Assembly: GCF_025717005.1 (NCBI RefSeq) | Contig: NZ_JAOVZU010000003.1 | Span: forward strand, 1 to 64,000 | DNA: 64,000 nt | Reading direction: 5' to 3' | From: Actinotalea endophytica | GTDB lineage: Bacteria; Actinomycetota; Actinomycetes; Actinomycetales; Cellulomonadaceae | Shown here: in pieces, positions 1 to 8,186 of the stretch | Position numbering within the stretch: position 1 is the first letter of the stretch | Layout of the letters: each line of letters opens with the position of its first letter | Position numbers and translations under genes: made by a program | Notes under the pieces: generated by a model | The model's database searches: none | What the model saw: the letters and a program-made list of their open reading frames with translations, nothing else | What the model was told of the DNA's origin: nothing

Positions 1-650
1 ATGGTCACCGACCGACCGGGTCCGCATGCGGCGACGCGGCCGCCGAAGGACGCCGCGTCGCCGCCGGGCTGCCGGCAGACCGCCGCGACCGCAGCGCCCG
101 GGTCGCCGATCAGGGCCGTACCCAGGGCGGCGAGCGCCGCCACGTCGTCGGCCCGCGCCGAGGGCGTGGGGTCCCGCCGACCGGGCTCACCCAGGTCCAC
201 CAGCACCGGCCCGTGCTCGGTGAGGACCACGGCGCCGGTGTCGAGAGCACCGTGCACCAGTCCTGCGTCGTGCAGGGCCGCGAGGGCGCCCGCGAGAGGC
301 TCGAGCACACCGACGGCCTCCTCCGGGTCGAGCGGTTCCCGTGCAGCGAGCAGGACGTCGAGGTCGGTCCCCGGTTCGGCGGAGACGAGGACGGCGACGT
401 CGCCGTCCGCCAGGTCCAGCACGGGCCCGGCCTGCGCGAGGTACGGGTGGTCGATCCGGCTCAGTCGGGTCGCGCGCTGCCGGGCCGCCTCGGCACGCAC
501 GGCCGGGACCTCGGTGACCGCCCACCGGCTCCCGTCCGGGGCCAGCGCGGTCCAGCGGGGTGCTCCCGTGCCTCGTCCGAGCGGTCCGGCGGGGCGCAGC
601 CCGGCCTCCCGCAGGGCGGCGGCGACGCGGGGCGGCACGAGGTGGTCCAC
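1..650 (-). CDS. Protein-kinase-like protein, C-terminal part runs off the window (probable pseudokinase)
   Basis: Reading the minus strand from a GTG at 650 gives an open frame that leaves the window at base 1. A segment reading LHDAGLVHGALDTGAVVL lines up with the catalytic loop of bacterial Ser/Thr kinases (LHxxGxxHRDLKPxNVLL), and VLVDLG follows where DFG would be. The HRD and DLKPxN residues are replaced by HGALDTG, so phosphotransfer looks unlikely; a scaffold or nucleotide-sensing role is an inference. The start is uncertain: a GTG at 716 is also in frame, and neither has a clear ribosome binding site. The gene lies just downstream of the MMPL exporter on the same strand and may be cotranscribed with it. 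Confidence 0.55.
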   Translation of the reverse strand, partial: MDHLVPPRVAAALREAGLRPAGPLGRGTGAPRWTALAPDGSRWAVTEVPAVRAEAARQRATRLSRIDHPYLAQAGPVLDLADGDVAVLVSAEPGTDLDVLLAAREPLDPEEAVGVLEPLAGALAALHDAGLVHGALDTGAVVLTEHGPVLVDLGEPGRRDPTPSARADDVAALAALGTALIGDPGAAVAAVCRQPGGDAASFGGRVAACGPGRSVT

Positions 651-743
651 CGCGCCATCACAGCAGCGCGGCCGAGCGCAGGGCCGTCGTCCACAGGCCC
701 GGTCGGACGACGCCACATCACGGCGCCGCCCGTCCCGGGCCCG

Positions 744-2945
744 TCAGTCGGCGATCCTGCGGTGCCACGGCCACCAGACCACCCGGCCCAGGTCGTGGAC
801 CACCCCGGGAACCAGGAGCGTGCGCACCACCAACGTGTCCAGCAGCACGCCGAACGCGACGATGAACGCGATCTGCGCGAGAAAGAGCAACGGGATGACG
901 GCGAGCGCACCGAACGTCGAGGCGAGCACGAGCCCGGCGCTGGTGATCACGCCGCCGGTCACGGCAAGCCCCCGCCGGACCCCCTCGCGGGTGCCGTGCC
1001 GCAACGACTCCTCCCGGACCCGGGTCATCAGGAAGATCGAGTAGTCGATGCCGAGCGCGACGAGGAACACGAAGCCGTAGAGCGGAACGGTCGCGTCCGC
1101 TCCGGGGAAGCCGAGCACGTGGTTGAACACGAGCGCGCTGACCCCCAGCGTGGCGCCGAACGACAGCAGGTTGGCCACCACGATGAGCACCGGCGCGAGC
1201 ACGGCGCGGAGCAGGAAGATCAGCACGACCAGGATCACCGCGAGGACCGACGGCACGATCACCCGCAGGTCGCGCGCGCTGGTCTGCTGGGTGTCCAGCC
1301 GCTGCGCCGCCGCGCCGCCGACCAAGGCGTCGGGTGCGACCTCGTGCACCGCGGTCCGCACCTCGGCGACGACGTCGGACGCCTCCTGGGTCTCCGCGGC
1401 CGCCTGCGTGACGACCTGAACGAGCACGCGACCGTCGACGACCACGGGGTCGGCCGTCTCTCCCCCACCCGCGCCCGGCGGACCCGACTGCGCACCGGTG
1501 TAGGGCGTGGCCGAGATGACGCCGGGCACCGACGCCGCCGCCGCGACCACGGCGTCGACCTCGCCCTCGGGCACGATGACCGTCGCGGGCTGCACGACAC
1601 CGGCGTCGAAGTGCTGCGCGAGGACCTTCTCGCCGGCCACCGAGTCCACCGCGGTGAGGAACACGTCCGACTCCCCGGTGCCCTGCGCCTTGAAGGTGGG
1701 GACGAACGCGGAGGCGAGCAGCAGCGCGCCTGCTGTGACCACCCAGACCCGGCGCGGGTGACGCCCGATCAGCCCGGCGACCCGACCCCACACGCCTGAG
1801 CGGGCCTCGAGGTGCTCGAGCGGTTCGGCGCCCTCGACGTCGTCCGGGTCAGCGGTGTCCGCGGGGTGCGGCATGCGGGGCCAGAAGATCCACCGCGCGT
1901 AGCGTCCGCCGACCAGCAGCAGCGCGGGAAGCAGCGTGAGGGACGCGACGAACGATGCGGCGATGCCGATCGCGGCGACCGGCCCGAGGCTGGAGTTCGA
2001 CCGCAGGTCCGACAGCAGCAGGCACAGCAGGCCGGCGATCACGGTCCCGGCGCTCGCCGCGATCGGCTCGATCGAGGCACGGATCGCACGACCCATCGCC
2101 CGGTGCGGTGCGGCGATCCAGCGGAGCTCCTCGCGGTACCGCGCGACGATGAGCAGCGAGTAGTCCGTGGCGGCACCCACCACGAGGATGAACAGGATCC
2201 CCTGGCTCTGCCCGTTCAGGACCAGCACGTCGTTGGCGGCGAGCTGGTAGACCACGAGTGCGGCACCGGCCAGGGCGAACAGCGAGGTGAAGAGGACCGT
2301 GAACGGCAGGCTCGGTGAGCGGTAGACGAGCACGAGGATCACGAACACCACGCCGAGGGCGACGAGCAGCAGCAGCGAGTCGATCCCGCCGAACGCGGAG
2401 ACCAGGTCGGCGACCGCTCCGGCCGGGCCGGTCACGTGCACGGTGAGCCCGGCGTCGGCGAGCGGCGTCGCGGCGTCCCGGAGCTCGGCGACCACGAGGT
2501 TGACCACGCGTTCCTCGCCGATCTGCTCGGACGCGCTGGCAGCGTCGAGCACGACCGTGACGAGCGCCGCCTCGCCGTCCTGGGAGGGCACCACGACCAC
2601 GGGCGCGGCGAGCACGTCGGACACCGTGCCGTCGCCGAGCGGGAGCGCCCCGACCCCGTCGGCGTAGGTCTGCATGGCGGCCAGCTGGTCGGCGGACATC
2701 GCGCCGTCCGCCTCGGCCACGACGAGTGCGGGCAGGGTCTCGGAGTCGGAGAAGGCTGCGGCGGCCTCGGCGGCGCGGGTCGACTCGGCACCGGAGGGCA
2801 GGAACGACGCCGCGTCGTTCTGCTGGACGTCGGACAGGCGCCCGATCGACATCCCTCCGACCGCCCCGATCCCGAGCCAGGCGGCGATGACGATCACGAT
2901 GGCGAGGCCGCGCAGCAGGCCGCGTCGGGTTTCATTGCTAAGCAT
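744..2945 (-). CDS. MMPL family RND-type transporter
   Basis: This 733-residue integral membrane protein has the MMPL architecture. There is an N-terminal membrane segment (about residues 12-33), a periplasmic-side domain rich in Ala, Asp and Val, five clustered helices, then the same pattern repeated. Each half carries the family GxxxDY-type proton relay motif: ATDYSLLIVARYREEL in the first half and GIDYSIFLMTRVREE in the second. Actinobacterial family members export lipids or drugs; the substrate cannot be read from sequence. It diverges from a MarR regulator with 23 bases between start codons, so the regulator probably controls both genes. The ATG at 2945 lacks a Shine-Dalgarno sequence, and a partial dyad covers it. 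Confidence 0.93.
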   Translation of the reverse strand: MLSNETRRGLLRGLAIVIVIAAWLGIGAVGGMSIGRLSDVQQNDAASFLPSGAESTRAAEAAAAFSDSETLPALVVAEADGAMSADQLAAMQTYADGVGALPLGDGTVSDVLAAPVVVVPSQDGEAALVTVVLDAASASEQIGEERVVNLVVAELRDAATPLADAGLTVHVTGPAGAVADLVSAFGGIDSLLLLVALGVVFVILVLVYRSPSLPFTVLFTSLFALAGAALVVYQLAANDVLVLNGQSQGILFILVVGAATDYSLLIVARYREELRWIAAPHRAMGRAIRASIEPIAASAGTVIAGLLCLLLSDLRSNSSLGPVAAIGIAASFVASLTLLPALLLVGGRYARWIFWPRMPHPADTADPDDVEGAEPLEHLEARSGVWGRVAGLIGRHPRRVWVVTAGALLLASAFVPTFKAQGTGESDVFLTAVDSVAGEKVLAQHFDAGVVQPATVIVPEGEVDAVVAAAASVPGVISATPYTGAQSGPPGAGGGETADPVVVDGRVLVQVVTQAAAETQEASDVVAEVRTAVHEVAPDALVGGAAAQRLDTQQTSARDLRVIVPSVLAVILVVLIFLLRAVLAPVLIVVANLLSFGATLGVSALVFNHVLGFPGADATVPLYGFVFLVALGIDYSIFLMTRVREESLRHGTREGVRRGLAVTGGVITSAGLVLASTFGALAVIPLLFLAQIAFIVAFGVLLDTLVVRTLLVPGVVHDLGRVVWWPWHRRIAD

Positions 2946-2953
2946 GCTGAGTA
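2936..2953. promoter_or_regulatory. Candidate MarR operator overlapping the exporter start codon
   Basis: TGCTAAGCA followed directly by TGCTGAGTA forms an imperfect dyad (7 of 9 positions pair) and is also a near direct repeat. It covers the ATG of the exporter and abuts TATGAT at 2952-2957, a -10-like hexamer for the marR-type gene starting at 2969. One bound dimer could shut off both divergent genes. That is an inference from position; no binding data are available. Confidence 0.4.
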
Positions 2954-2968
2954 TGATCGGGGACTAGC

Positions 2969-3553
2969 GTGAGCCGCACAACCGGAACCGCAGGGAAGGT
3001 GGCCGTGACCCCTCACGAGCAGCCGTCCTCGGGCACCGCGACCGCCCTGCCGTCCAGTGCGACGGAAGCGCACCGCCCGCCCGAGCAGTGGCCGACCGGG
3101 CGGCTCTTCTCTGCCGTGGCCCGGCGCATCGAGCGCGAGTGGAACAACCACCTCGCGCACTGGGACCTGAACCACGCGTCGTTCCCCGTGCTCGCACTGC
3201 TGTCCGGAGGCCCGCTCTCCCAGCGTCAGCTCGCGCTCGCCTCGGGGGTCACCGAGCAGACCATGAGCCGCGTGCTCGCCCGCCTGGAACGGCAGGGCTA
3301 CGTCGAGCGGCACGCGCACGAGACCGATCGCAGGCGGCACGAGGTCCACCTCACCGAGTCCGGCTTCGCCGCGCTGCTCGACGCGGGCGACGCGGACGTG
3401 GCCGAGGCGATGACCGTCCGCGGCCTGGACGCGGCACAGATCCAGACGCTGCGCGGCGTGCTCCTGACGATGCTCGCCGAGCGGCCGCGGCCCGGAGCGC
3501 CCGGCGAGGACCAGCACGCCGCGGACTGCGAGGACGACGACGCCGATGGCTGA
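2969..3553 (+). CDS. MarR family transcriptional regulator
   Basis: This 194-residue protein has the winged-helix MarR fold. The recognition region reads [32 protein letters not shown] (about residues 80-111), and the wing [16 protein letters not shown] follows. An N-terminal extension of about 35 residues is disordered in appearance. The GTG start at 2969 lies 11 bases after a TATGAT hexamer, so the leader is very short. It is divergent from the MMPL exporter and overlaps lipB by 8 bases downstream. Local repression of the exporter with release by a small molecule is the likely role. Confidence 0.9.
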   Translation: MSRTTGTAGKVAVTPHEQPSSGTATALPSSATEAHRPPEQWPTGRLFSAVARRIEREWNNHLAHWDLNHASFPVLALLSGGPLSQRQLALASGVTEQTMSRVLARLERQGYVERHAHETDRRRHEVHLTESGFAALLDAGDADVAEAMTVRGLDAAQIQTLRGVLLTMLAERPRPGAPGEDQHAADCEDDDADG

Positions 3554-4232
3554 GCACCACGTCCGCGTCCTCGCGCTGCCGGACCGCCCGGTCGACTACC
3601 GGGCGGCCTGGGACCTGCAGCGCGAGGTGCACGAGCTCGTCGCCCGCGGTGCCGAGCCGGACACCGTGCTGCTCGTCGAGCACACCAGCGTCTACACGGC
3701 GGGCAAACGCACCGCGCGGTCGGACCGGCCGATCGACGGCACCCCGGTGGTGGACGTCGACCGGGGCGGACGGATCACCTGGCACGGACCCGGCCAGCTG
3801 GTCGCCTACCCGATCGTGCGCCTGGCCGAGCCGGTGGACGTCGTGGGCTACGTCCGTGCGCTCGAACAGGCCGTCATGGACACGTGCTCGGACCTCGGGG
3901 TGCCGACCGTCCGGGTCGAGGGACGGTCCGGCGTGTGGTGCCCGGCGACCGCGGACCGCCTCGAGCGGAAGGTCGCCGCGATCGGCGTCCGGGTCGCCCG
4001 AGGCGTGACGATGCACGGCCTGGCGCTCAACTGCGACCCCGACCTCGCGGCGTTCGACCGGATCGTGCCGTGCGGCATCAGCGACGCGGACGTCACGTCG
4101 CTCAGCGCCGAGCTCGGCCGCGACGTCACGATCGCCGAGGTCGAGCCCGTCCTCACCGGCCGGCTGCTCGCCGCGCTGGACGGCGTGCGGGCGGCCGCTC
4201 GGCCGACGGGCGGCGTCGCGGCGCTCACGTAG
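3546..4232 (+). CDS. lipB: Octanoyltransferase LipB
   Basis: LipB transfers octanoate from acyl carrier protein to the lipoyl domains of 2-oxoacid dehydrogenases and the glycine cleavage H protein. The 228-residue protein has the family landmarks: [17 protein letters not shown], the catalytic lysine region [15 protein letters not shown], and the catalytic cysteine in VPCGISD. It overlaps the marR-type gene by 8 bases and is followed by lipA after 9 bases, so the two lipoylation steps are paired. The lipoate made here would serve enzymes such as the pyruvate dehydrogenase complex, whose E1 is encoded at 53.7 kb. Confidence 0.97.
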   Translation: MAEHHVRVLALPDRPVDYRAAWDLQREVHELVARGAEPDTVLLVEHTSVYTAGKRTARSDRPIDGTPVVDVDRGGRITWHGPGQLVAYPIVRLAEPVDVVGYVRALEQAVMDTCSDLGVPTVRVEGRSGVWCPATADRLERKVAAIGVRVARGVTMHGLALNCDPDLAAFDRIVPCGISDADVTSLSAELGRDVTIAEVEPVLTGRLLAALDGVRAAARPTGGVAALT

Positions 4233-4235
4233 GCT
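4230..4235 (+). promoter_or_regulatory. -10 hexamer for leaderless lipA transcript
   Basis: TAGGCT overlaps the lipB stop codon and ends 6 bases before the GTG of lipA. With the usual 6-8 base distance from -10 to transcription start, the message would begin at the start codon. lipA also has no Shine-Dalgarno sequence. Confidence 0.5.
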
Positions 4236-4241
4236 TGGCCG

Positions 4242-5243
4242 GTGACTGTCGCACCCGAGGGACGCCGGATGCTGCGGGTCGAGGCCCGCAACGCCGAGAC
4301 GCCGATCGAGAAGAAGCCCGAGTGGATCAAGACCCGGGCGACCATGGGCCCGGAGTACTCCGAGCTCAAGGGCCTGGTCCGCCGCGAGGGTCTGCACACG
4401 GTCTGCGAGGAGGCCGGCTGCCCGAACATCTTCGAGTGCTGGGAGGACCGCGAGGCGACCTTCCTCATCGGCGGGGACCAGTGCACCAGGCGGTGCGACT
4501 TCTGCCAGATCGACACAGGCAAGCCCGCGGCGTTCGACCGCGACGAGCCGCGCAGGGTGGCCGAGTCGGTCCAGGCGATGGGCCTGCGCTACTCGACCGT
4601 CACGGGCGTCGCACGCGACGACCTGCCCGACGGTGGCGCGTGGCTCTACGCCGAGACGGTCCGCCAGATCCACACGCTCAACCCGGGCACCGGCGTCGAG
4701 CTGCTCATCCCCGACTTCAACGCGGAGCCGGACGCCCTGGCCGAGGTGTTCTCGTCGCGGCCGGAGGTGCTCGCGCACAACCTCGAGACCGTGCCGCGGA
4801 TCTTCAAGCAGATCCGCCCGGGCTTCCGGTACGAGCGGTCGCTCTCGGTGCTCACCGCCGCGCGTGACGCGGGCCTGGTCACCAAGTCGAACCTCATCCT
4901 CGGCATGGGCGAGACCGACGCCGAGGTGGTCGAGGCGCTCGCCGCACTGCGCGCCGCGGGCTGCGACCTGGTCACCATCACGCAGTACCTGCGCCCGTCG
5001 GTGCGCCACCACCCGATCGACCGCTGGGTGCGACCCGAGGTCTTCGTCGCCCTCGCGGACGAGGCCGAGCGGCTCGGCTTCGCGGGTGTGATGTCCGGAC
5101 CGCTGGTGCGCTCGTCCTACCGCGCAGGCCGGCTGTGGGCCCAGGCCATGGCACGGTCCGGGCGGCCGATCCCGGCCCACCTGGCCCACCTGGCGGCTCC
5201 GTCGACCGCCCGCCAGGAGGCCGCGAGCCTGCTCGCCCGATGA
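4242..5243 (+). CDS. lipA: Lipoyl synthase LipA
   Basis: LipA is a radical SAM enzyme that inserts two sulfur atoms into protein-bound octanoate. The 333-residue protein carries both iron-sulfur cluster sites. The auxiliary cluster site is [12 protein letters not shown] (CxxxxCxxxxxC), and the radical SAM cluster is CTRRCDFC (CxxxCxxC). The C-terminal region has [12 protein letters not shown], whose RSSYR-type serine ligates the auxiliary cluster in the family. The GTG start sits 6 bases after a TAGGCT hexamer. It follows lipB on the same strand and is followed by a membrane protein commonly found beside lipA in actinobacteria. Confidence 0.97.
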   Translation: MTVAPEGRRMLRVEARNAETPIEKKPEWIKTRATMGPEYSELKGLVRREGLHTVCEEAGCPNIFECWEDREATFLIGGDQCTRRCDFCQIDTGKPAAFDRDEPRRVAESVQAMGLRYSTVTGVARDDLPDGGAWLYAETVRQIHTLNPGTGVELLIPDFNAEPDALAEVFSSRPEVLAHNLETVPRIFKQIRPGFRYERSLSVLTAARDAGLVTKSNLILGMGETDAEVVEALAALRAAGCDLVTITQYLRPSVRHHPIDRWVRPEVFVALADEAERLGFAGVMSGPLVRSSYRAGRLWAQAMARSGRPIPAHLAHLAAPSTARQEAASLLAR

Positions 5244-5281
5244 AGGCCCGCGCCGCGTCGAGGTCCCGGTCCGTACGCCAC

Positions 5282-5287
5282 TAGACT
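5282..5287 (+). promoter_or_regulatory. -10 hexamer for a leaderless transcript
   Basis: TAGACT lies 8 bases upstream of the ATG at 5296, which places transcription start at or next to the start codon. No ribosome binding site is visible. Confidence 0.5.
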
Positions 5288-5295
5288 TGCGCCCC

Positions 5296-5997
5296 ATGGC
5301 ACGTGGCGAGTCGACCCCCAAGCCCCGCAAGCAGCGCTGGTACAACCAGCTCTGGCAGGTCTTCCAGTTCACGCGGCGGGTTGACCCCGCCGTCGTCTGG
5401 TGGATGCTGGCCACGTTCGCCGGCGTCATGGCGCTCGCACTGCTCATCGGCGTGCTCGTGCACCAGGTCGTCTACCTGCTCATCGTCGGGTTCCCGTTCG
5501 CGCTGCTCGGCGCGATGTACCTGCTCGCGCGGCGCGCCGAGACGGCGAGCTACCGCTCGATCGAGGGTCAGCCCGGCGCCGCCCTGGCCGCGCTCCGCTC
5601 GATCCGCAGCGGGTGGGAGTTCCCGGAGGAGCCCGTCGCCATCGACCCGCGCACGCAGGACATGGTGTTCCGCGGTGTGGGTCGCGCCGGCGTCGTGCTC
5701 GTCGGCGAGGGTCCCAGCGGACGGGTCGGCAAGCTGCTGGAGAACGAGCGCAAGAAGGTCGCCCGGGTCCTGCCGAACGTGCCGATCCACCTCCTCGAGG
5801 CGGGCAACGGCGAGGGCCAGGTCCCGCTGCGCAAGCTGCCGACGCGCGTGCGCAAGCTCAAGGCGACGCTGACCAAGGCGGAGACCGCCGAGGTCACCAA
5901 GCGGCTCAAGGCCCTCGGCGGCATGCGGATGCCGGTGCCGAAGGGGATCGACCCGATGCGCGCCCGCCCGGACCGCAAGGGCATCAAGGGCCGCTGA
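5296..5997 (+). CDS. DUF4191-type membrane protein
   Basis: This 233-residue protein starts with a basic stretch (ARGESTPKPRKQRW), then two adjacent hydrophobic helices (about residues 36-58 and 60-80). The rest is a soluble domain rich in Lys and Arg that ends near DPMRARPDRKGIKGR. The pattern and the position right after lipA match the actinobacterial DUF4191 family, whose function is unknown. The ATG at 5296 is preferred over a TTG nine bases upstream because it fits the leaderless promoter spacing and the usual MARG-type N-terminus. No catalytic motif is visible. Confidence 0.85.
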   Translation: MARGESTPKPRKQRWYNQLWQVFQFTRRVDPAVVWWMLATFAGVMALALLIGVLVHQVVYLLIVGFPFALLGAMYLLARRAETASYRSIEGQPGAALAALRSIRSGWEFPEEPVAIDPRTQDMVFRGVGRAGVVLVGEGPSGRVGKLLENERKKVARVLPNVPIHLLEAGNGEGQVPLRKLPTRVRKLKATLTKAETAEVTKRLKALGGMRMPVPKGIDPMRARPDRKGIKGR

Positions 5998-6011
5998 GGC
6001 GGGCCCCGGGC

Positions 6012-6032
6012 GCGGCGCCGGGTCAGCGCCGC
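6012..6032. terminator. Candidate hairpin between convergent genes
   Basis: GCGGCGC and GCGCCGC pair perfectly around a 7-base loop between the DUF4191-type gene and the convergent RDD gene. The loop contains the RDD stop codon. There is no U-tract, which is usual for terminators in very G+C-rich genomes. Confidence 0.35.
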
Positions 6033-6517
6033 ACGATCGCGGTCGAGGCCGCCAGGTCGTGCAGGCCGCGGCCGTCGCGGTTCCACACCACGGGCGGGAT
6101 CACCAGGCACAGCAGCGCGGTGCGCACCGCACCGGCGAGCAGCCCGGGCGGACCGGGCAGCGGGCGGCGGACACCCTCCGGGTCGACCGCCAGGCGCACG
6201 ACCCGCAGTCCGAGCAGCCGGTGGCCGAGCGTGTGGCCGAGCAACGAGACGAACACCGCGGTGCTCCCGGCGAAGACCGCGAGCGTCGCCCAGCTCTGCG
6301 CGGCGAGCACGCCCGACTGACCGGGTTCGGGCCAGAAGATCGACGCCACCGCCATCGACAGCGCCCAGTCCACGACGAGCGCGACGACCCGGCGCCCGAC
6401 CGGAGCGAGCGATCCCGACCCTTGGGACGGGAGTCCGAGGGTTGAACTCTCCCGAGGCTCACGGGTGCCGGGAGTACCCTCCAGCCAGGAGCCGAAGTCC
6501 TCGCGTCTCGGTGCCAT
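6023..6517 (-). CDS. RDD family membrane protein
   Basis: This 164-residue protein has a Pro/Ser-rich N-terminal tail of about 38 residues, then the RDD domain. The first helix begins at PVGRRVVALVVDWALS (the R-x-x-A-xx-xD signature), and a later part reads GHTLGHRLLGLRVVR, the second RDD signature. Three hydrophobic helices are visible. RDD proteins are small membrane proteins of mostly unknown function, some linked to ion transport. It is transcribed away from glnA. A TAGGCT hexamer ends 6 bases before the ATG, indicating a leaderless message. Confidence 0.88.
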   Translation of the reverse strand: MAPRREDFGSWLEGTPGTREPRESSTLGLPSQGSGSLAPVGRRVVALVVDWALSMAVASIFWPEPGQSGVLAAQSWATLAVFAGSTAVFVSLLGHTLGHRLLGLRVVRLAVDPEGVRRPLPGPPGLLAGAVRTALLCLVIPPVVWNRDGRGLHDLAASTAIVRR

Positions 6518-6523
6518 CCGGCC

Positions 6524-6529
6524 AGCCTA
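6524..6529 (-). promoter_or_regulatory. -10 hexamer for leaderless RDD-gene transcript
   Basis: On the minus strand TAGGCT is followed by 6 bases and then the ATG at 6517. This is the same geometry as seen at lipA, map and others in this window. Confidence 0.5.
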
Positions 6530-6559
6530 GTGACAGGCTGGGGCGGCCGGTGTTCGACG

Positions 6560-6575
6560 GAAACCTCGCCGAAAC
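6560..6575. promoter_or_regulatory. Candidate GlnR-type nitrogen-control box upstream of glnA
   Basis: Two GAAAC half-sites are separated by six bases (6560-6564 and 6571-6575). This matches the half-site and spacing of the actinobacterial GlnR box (GTNAC-N6-GAAAC), and a third half-site-like GTAAC lies at 6593-6597. The site is about 85 bases upstream of the glnA start codon. Regulation by GlnR is inferred from this match only. Confidence 0.4.
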
Positions 6576-6658
6576 AGGTGCCACACCGTGGGGTAACCCC
6601 GTGCCCCTAGCGTCGTGGCCGACGCGGTCCCCATCGTCTTGCCAAGGGAGAGAACCGG

Positions 6659-8083
6659 ATGTTCAGTTCCGCCGACGAAGTCATGGCATTCATCAAGGAG
6701 GAGGACGTCAAGTTCGTCGACGTCCGCTTCTGCGACCTGCCTGGCGTCATGCAGCACTTCAACGTCCCCGCGGAGTCCGTGGACGCCACGTTCTTCTCCG
6801 AGGGCCAGATGTTCGACGGCTCGTCGATCCGCGGCTTCCAGGCGATCCACGAGTCGGACATGAAGCTCCTGCCCGACCTGACCACCGCCTACGTCGACCC
6901 GTTCCGCGTCGAGAAGACGCTCGTCGTGAACATGTCGATCGTCGACCCCTACACGGACGAGCCCTACAGCCGTGACCCGCGCCAGATCGCGGCCAAGGCC
7001 GAGGCCTACCTGAAGTCGACCGGCATCGCCGACACGGCCTTCTTCGCCCCCGAGGCCGAGTTCTACATCTTCGACGACATCCGCTTCTACACGAGCCAGT
7101 CGCAGAGCTTCTACTACATCGACTCCATCGAGGCCGCGTGGAACACCGGCCGCAAGGAGGAGGGCGGCAACCTCGGCCACAAGACGCCCTACAAGGGTGG
7201 CTACTTCCCCGTCCCGCCGGTCGACCACTTCGCCGACCTGCGCGACGAGATCGTGCTCGAGCTGAACAAGGTCGGCCTCGACGTCGAGCGCTCGCACCAC
7301 GAGGTCGGCACCGCCGGCCAGGCCGAGATCAACTACCGCTTCGACACGCTGGCCAAGTCCGCGGACAAGGTCATGCTGTTCAAGTACCTCGTCAAGGGCG
7401 TCGCCGACCGTGCGGGCCGCACTGCGACCTTCATGCCGAAGCCGCTCTTCGGTGACAACGGCTCGGGCATGCACTGCCACCAGTCGCTGTGGAAGGACGG
7501 CGAGCCGCTGTTCTACGACGAGAAGGGCTACGGCGGCCTGTCCGACATCGCGCGCTGGTACATCGGCGGTCTGCTGAAGCACGCCCCGTCGCTGCTGGCG
7601 TTCACCAACCCGACCGTGAACTCGTACCACCGCCTGGTGCCGGGCTTCGAGGCCCCGGTCAACCTGGTCTACTCGGCCCGCAACCGGTCCGCGTGCATCC
7701 GCGTCCCCGTCACCGGGTCGAACCCGAAGGCCAAGCGCATCGAGTTCCGCGTGCCGGACCCGTCGTCGAACCCGTACCTGGCGTTCGCGGCGATGCTGAT
7801 GGCCGGCATCGACGGCATCAAGAACAAGATCGAGCCGCCGGAGCCGGTCGACAAGGACCTGTACGAGCTGCCCCCGGAGGAGCACGCCAACATCGCCCAG
7901 GTCCCCGGCTCGCTCAACGAGGTGCTGGACAACCTGGAGAAGGACCACGACTGGCTGACCGAGGGCGGTGTCTTCACCGAGGACCTCATCGAGACGTGGA
8001 TCGACTACAAGCGGGCCCACGAGATCGACGCGCTGCGCCTGCGGCCGCACCCGCACGAGTTCGAGCTGTACTACGACGTCTGA
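6659..8083 (+). CDS. glnA: Glutamine synthetase type I, GlnA
   Basis: GlnA condenses glutamate and ammonia to glutamine with ATP. At 474 residues it is the usual size for a GSI-beta enzyme. Visible landmarks are [10 protein letters not shown] near the N-terminus, the ATP-binding segment [30 protein letters not shown], and the adenylylation loop [10 protein letters not shown] with its target tyrosine. The adenylyltransferase GlnE encoded at 35.4-38.4 kb would modify this tyrosine when nitrogen is plentiful. A good ribosome binding site (AAGGGAGA) precedes the ATG, and two strong hairpins follow the stop codon. A possible GlnR box lies upstream. Confidence 0.98.
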   Translation: MFSSADEVMAFIKEEDVKFVDVRFCDLPGVMQHFNVPAESVDATFFSEGQMFDGSSIRGFQAIHESDMKLLPDLTTAYVDPFRVEKTLVVNMSIVDPYTDEPYSRDPRQIAAKAEAYLKSTGIADTAFFAPEAEFYIFDDIRFYTSQSQSFYYIDSIEAAWNTGRKEEGGNLGHKTPYKGGYFPVPPVDHFADLRDEIVLELNKVGLDVERSHHEVGTAGQAEINYRFDTLAKSADKVMLFKYLVKGVADRAGRTATFMPKPLFGDNGSGMHCHQSLWKDGEPLFYDEKGYGGLSDIARWYIGGLLKHAPSLLAFTNPTVNSYHRLVPGFEAPVNLVYSARNRSACIRVPVTGSNPKAKRIEFRVPDPSSNPYLAFAAMLMAGIDGIKNKIEPPEPVDKDLYELPPEEHANIAQVPGSLNEVLDNLEKDHDWLTEGGVFTEDLIETWIDYKRAHEIDALRLRPHPHEFELYYDV

Positions 8084-8094
8084 GCACCTCCGCT

Positions 8095-8119
8095 CAGCGG
8101 GCCGCGTGCTGGCCCGCTG
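8095..8119. terminator. Terminator hairpin after glnA
   Basis: CAGCGGGCC and GGCCCGCTG form a perfect 9-bp stem with a 7-base loop, 11 bases after the glnA stop codon. Confidence 0.7.
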
Positions 8120-8130
8120 ACCCGGACGAA

Positions 8131-8167
8131 CGGCGCCCCGGCCACCCTTGCGGTGACCGGGGCGCCG
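8131..8167. terminator. Second strong hairpin, probably a bidirectional terminator
   Basis: CGGCGCCCCGG pairs with CCGGGGCGCCG (11 bp), with an inner CACC/GGTG pairing and a small loop. It lies between glnA and the convergent LysR-type gene and would insulate both. Confidence 0.7.
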
Positions 8168-8186
8168 CACGTGTGCCCCGAGCCGA

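Noticed and set aside
1-1799. Long plus-strand open frames at the left edge
   Set aside because: They are antisense shadows of the kinase-like and MMPL genes. High G+C opens all frames, and the residues are Arg/Pro/Ala-rich without domains.
8131-8167. Riboswitch after glnA
   Set aside because: It is a simple long hairpin between convergent genes and fits a terminator; it has no conserved aptamer features.
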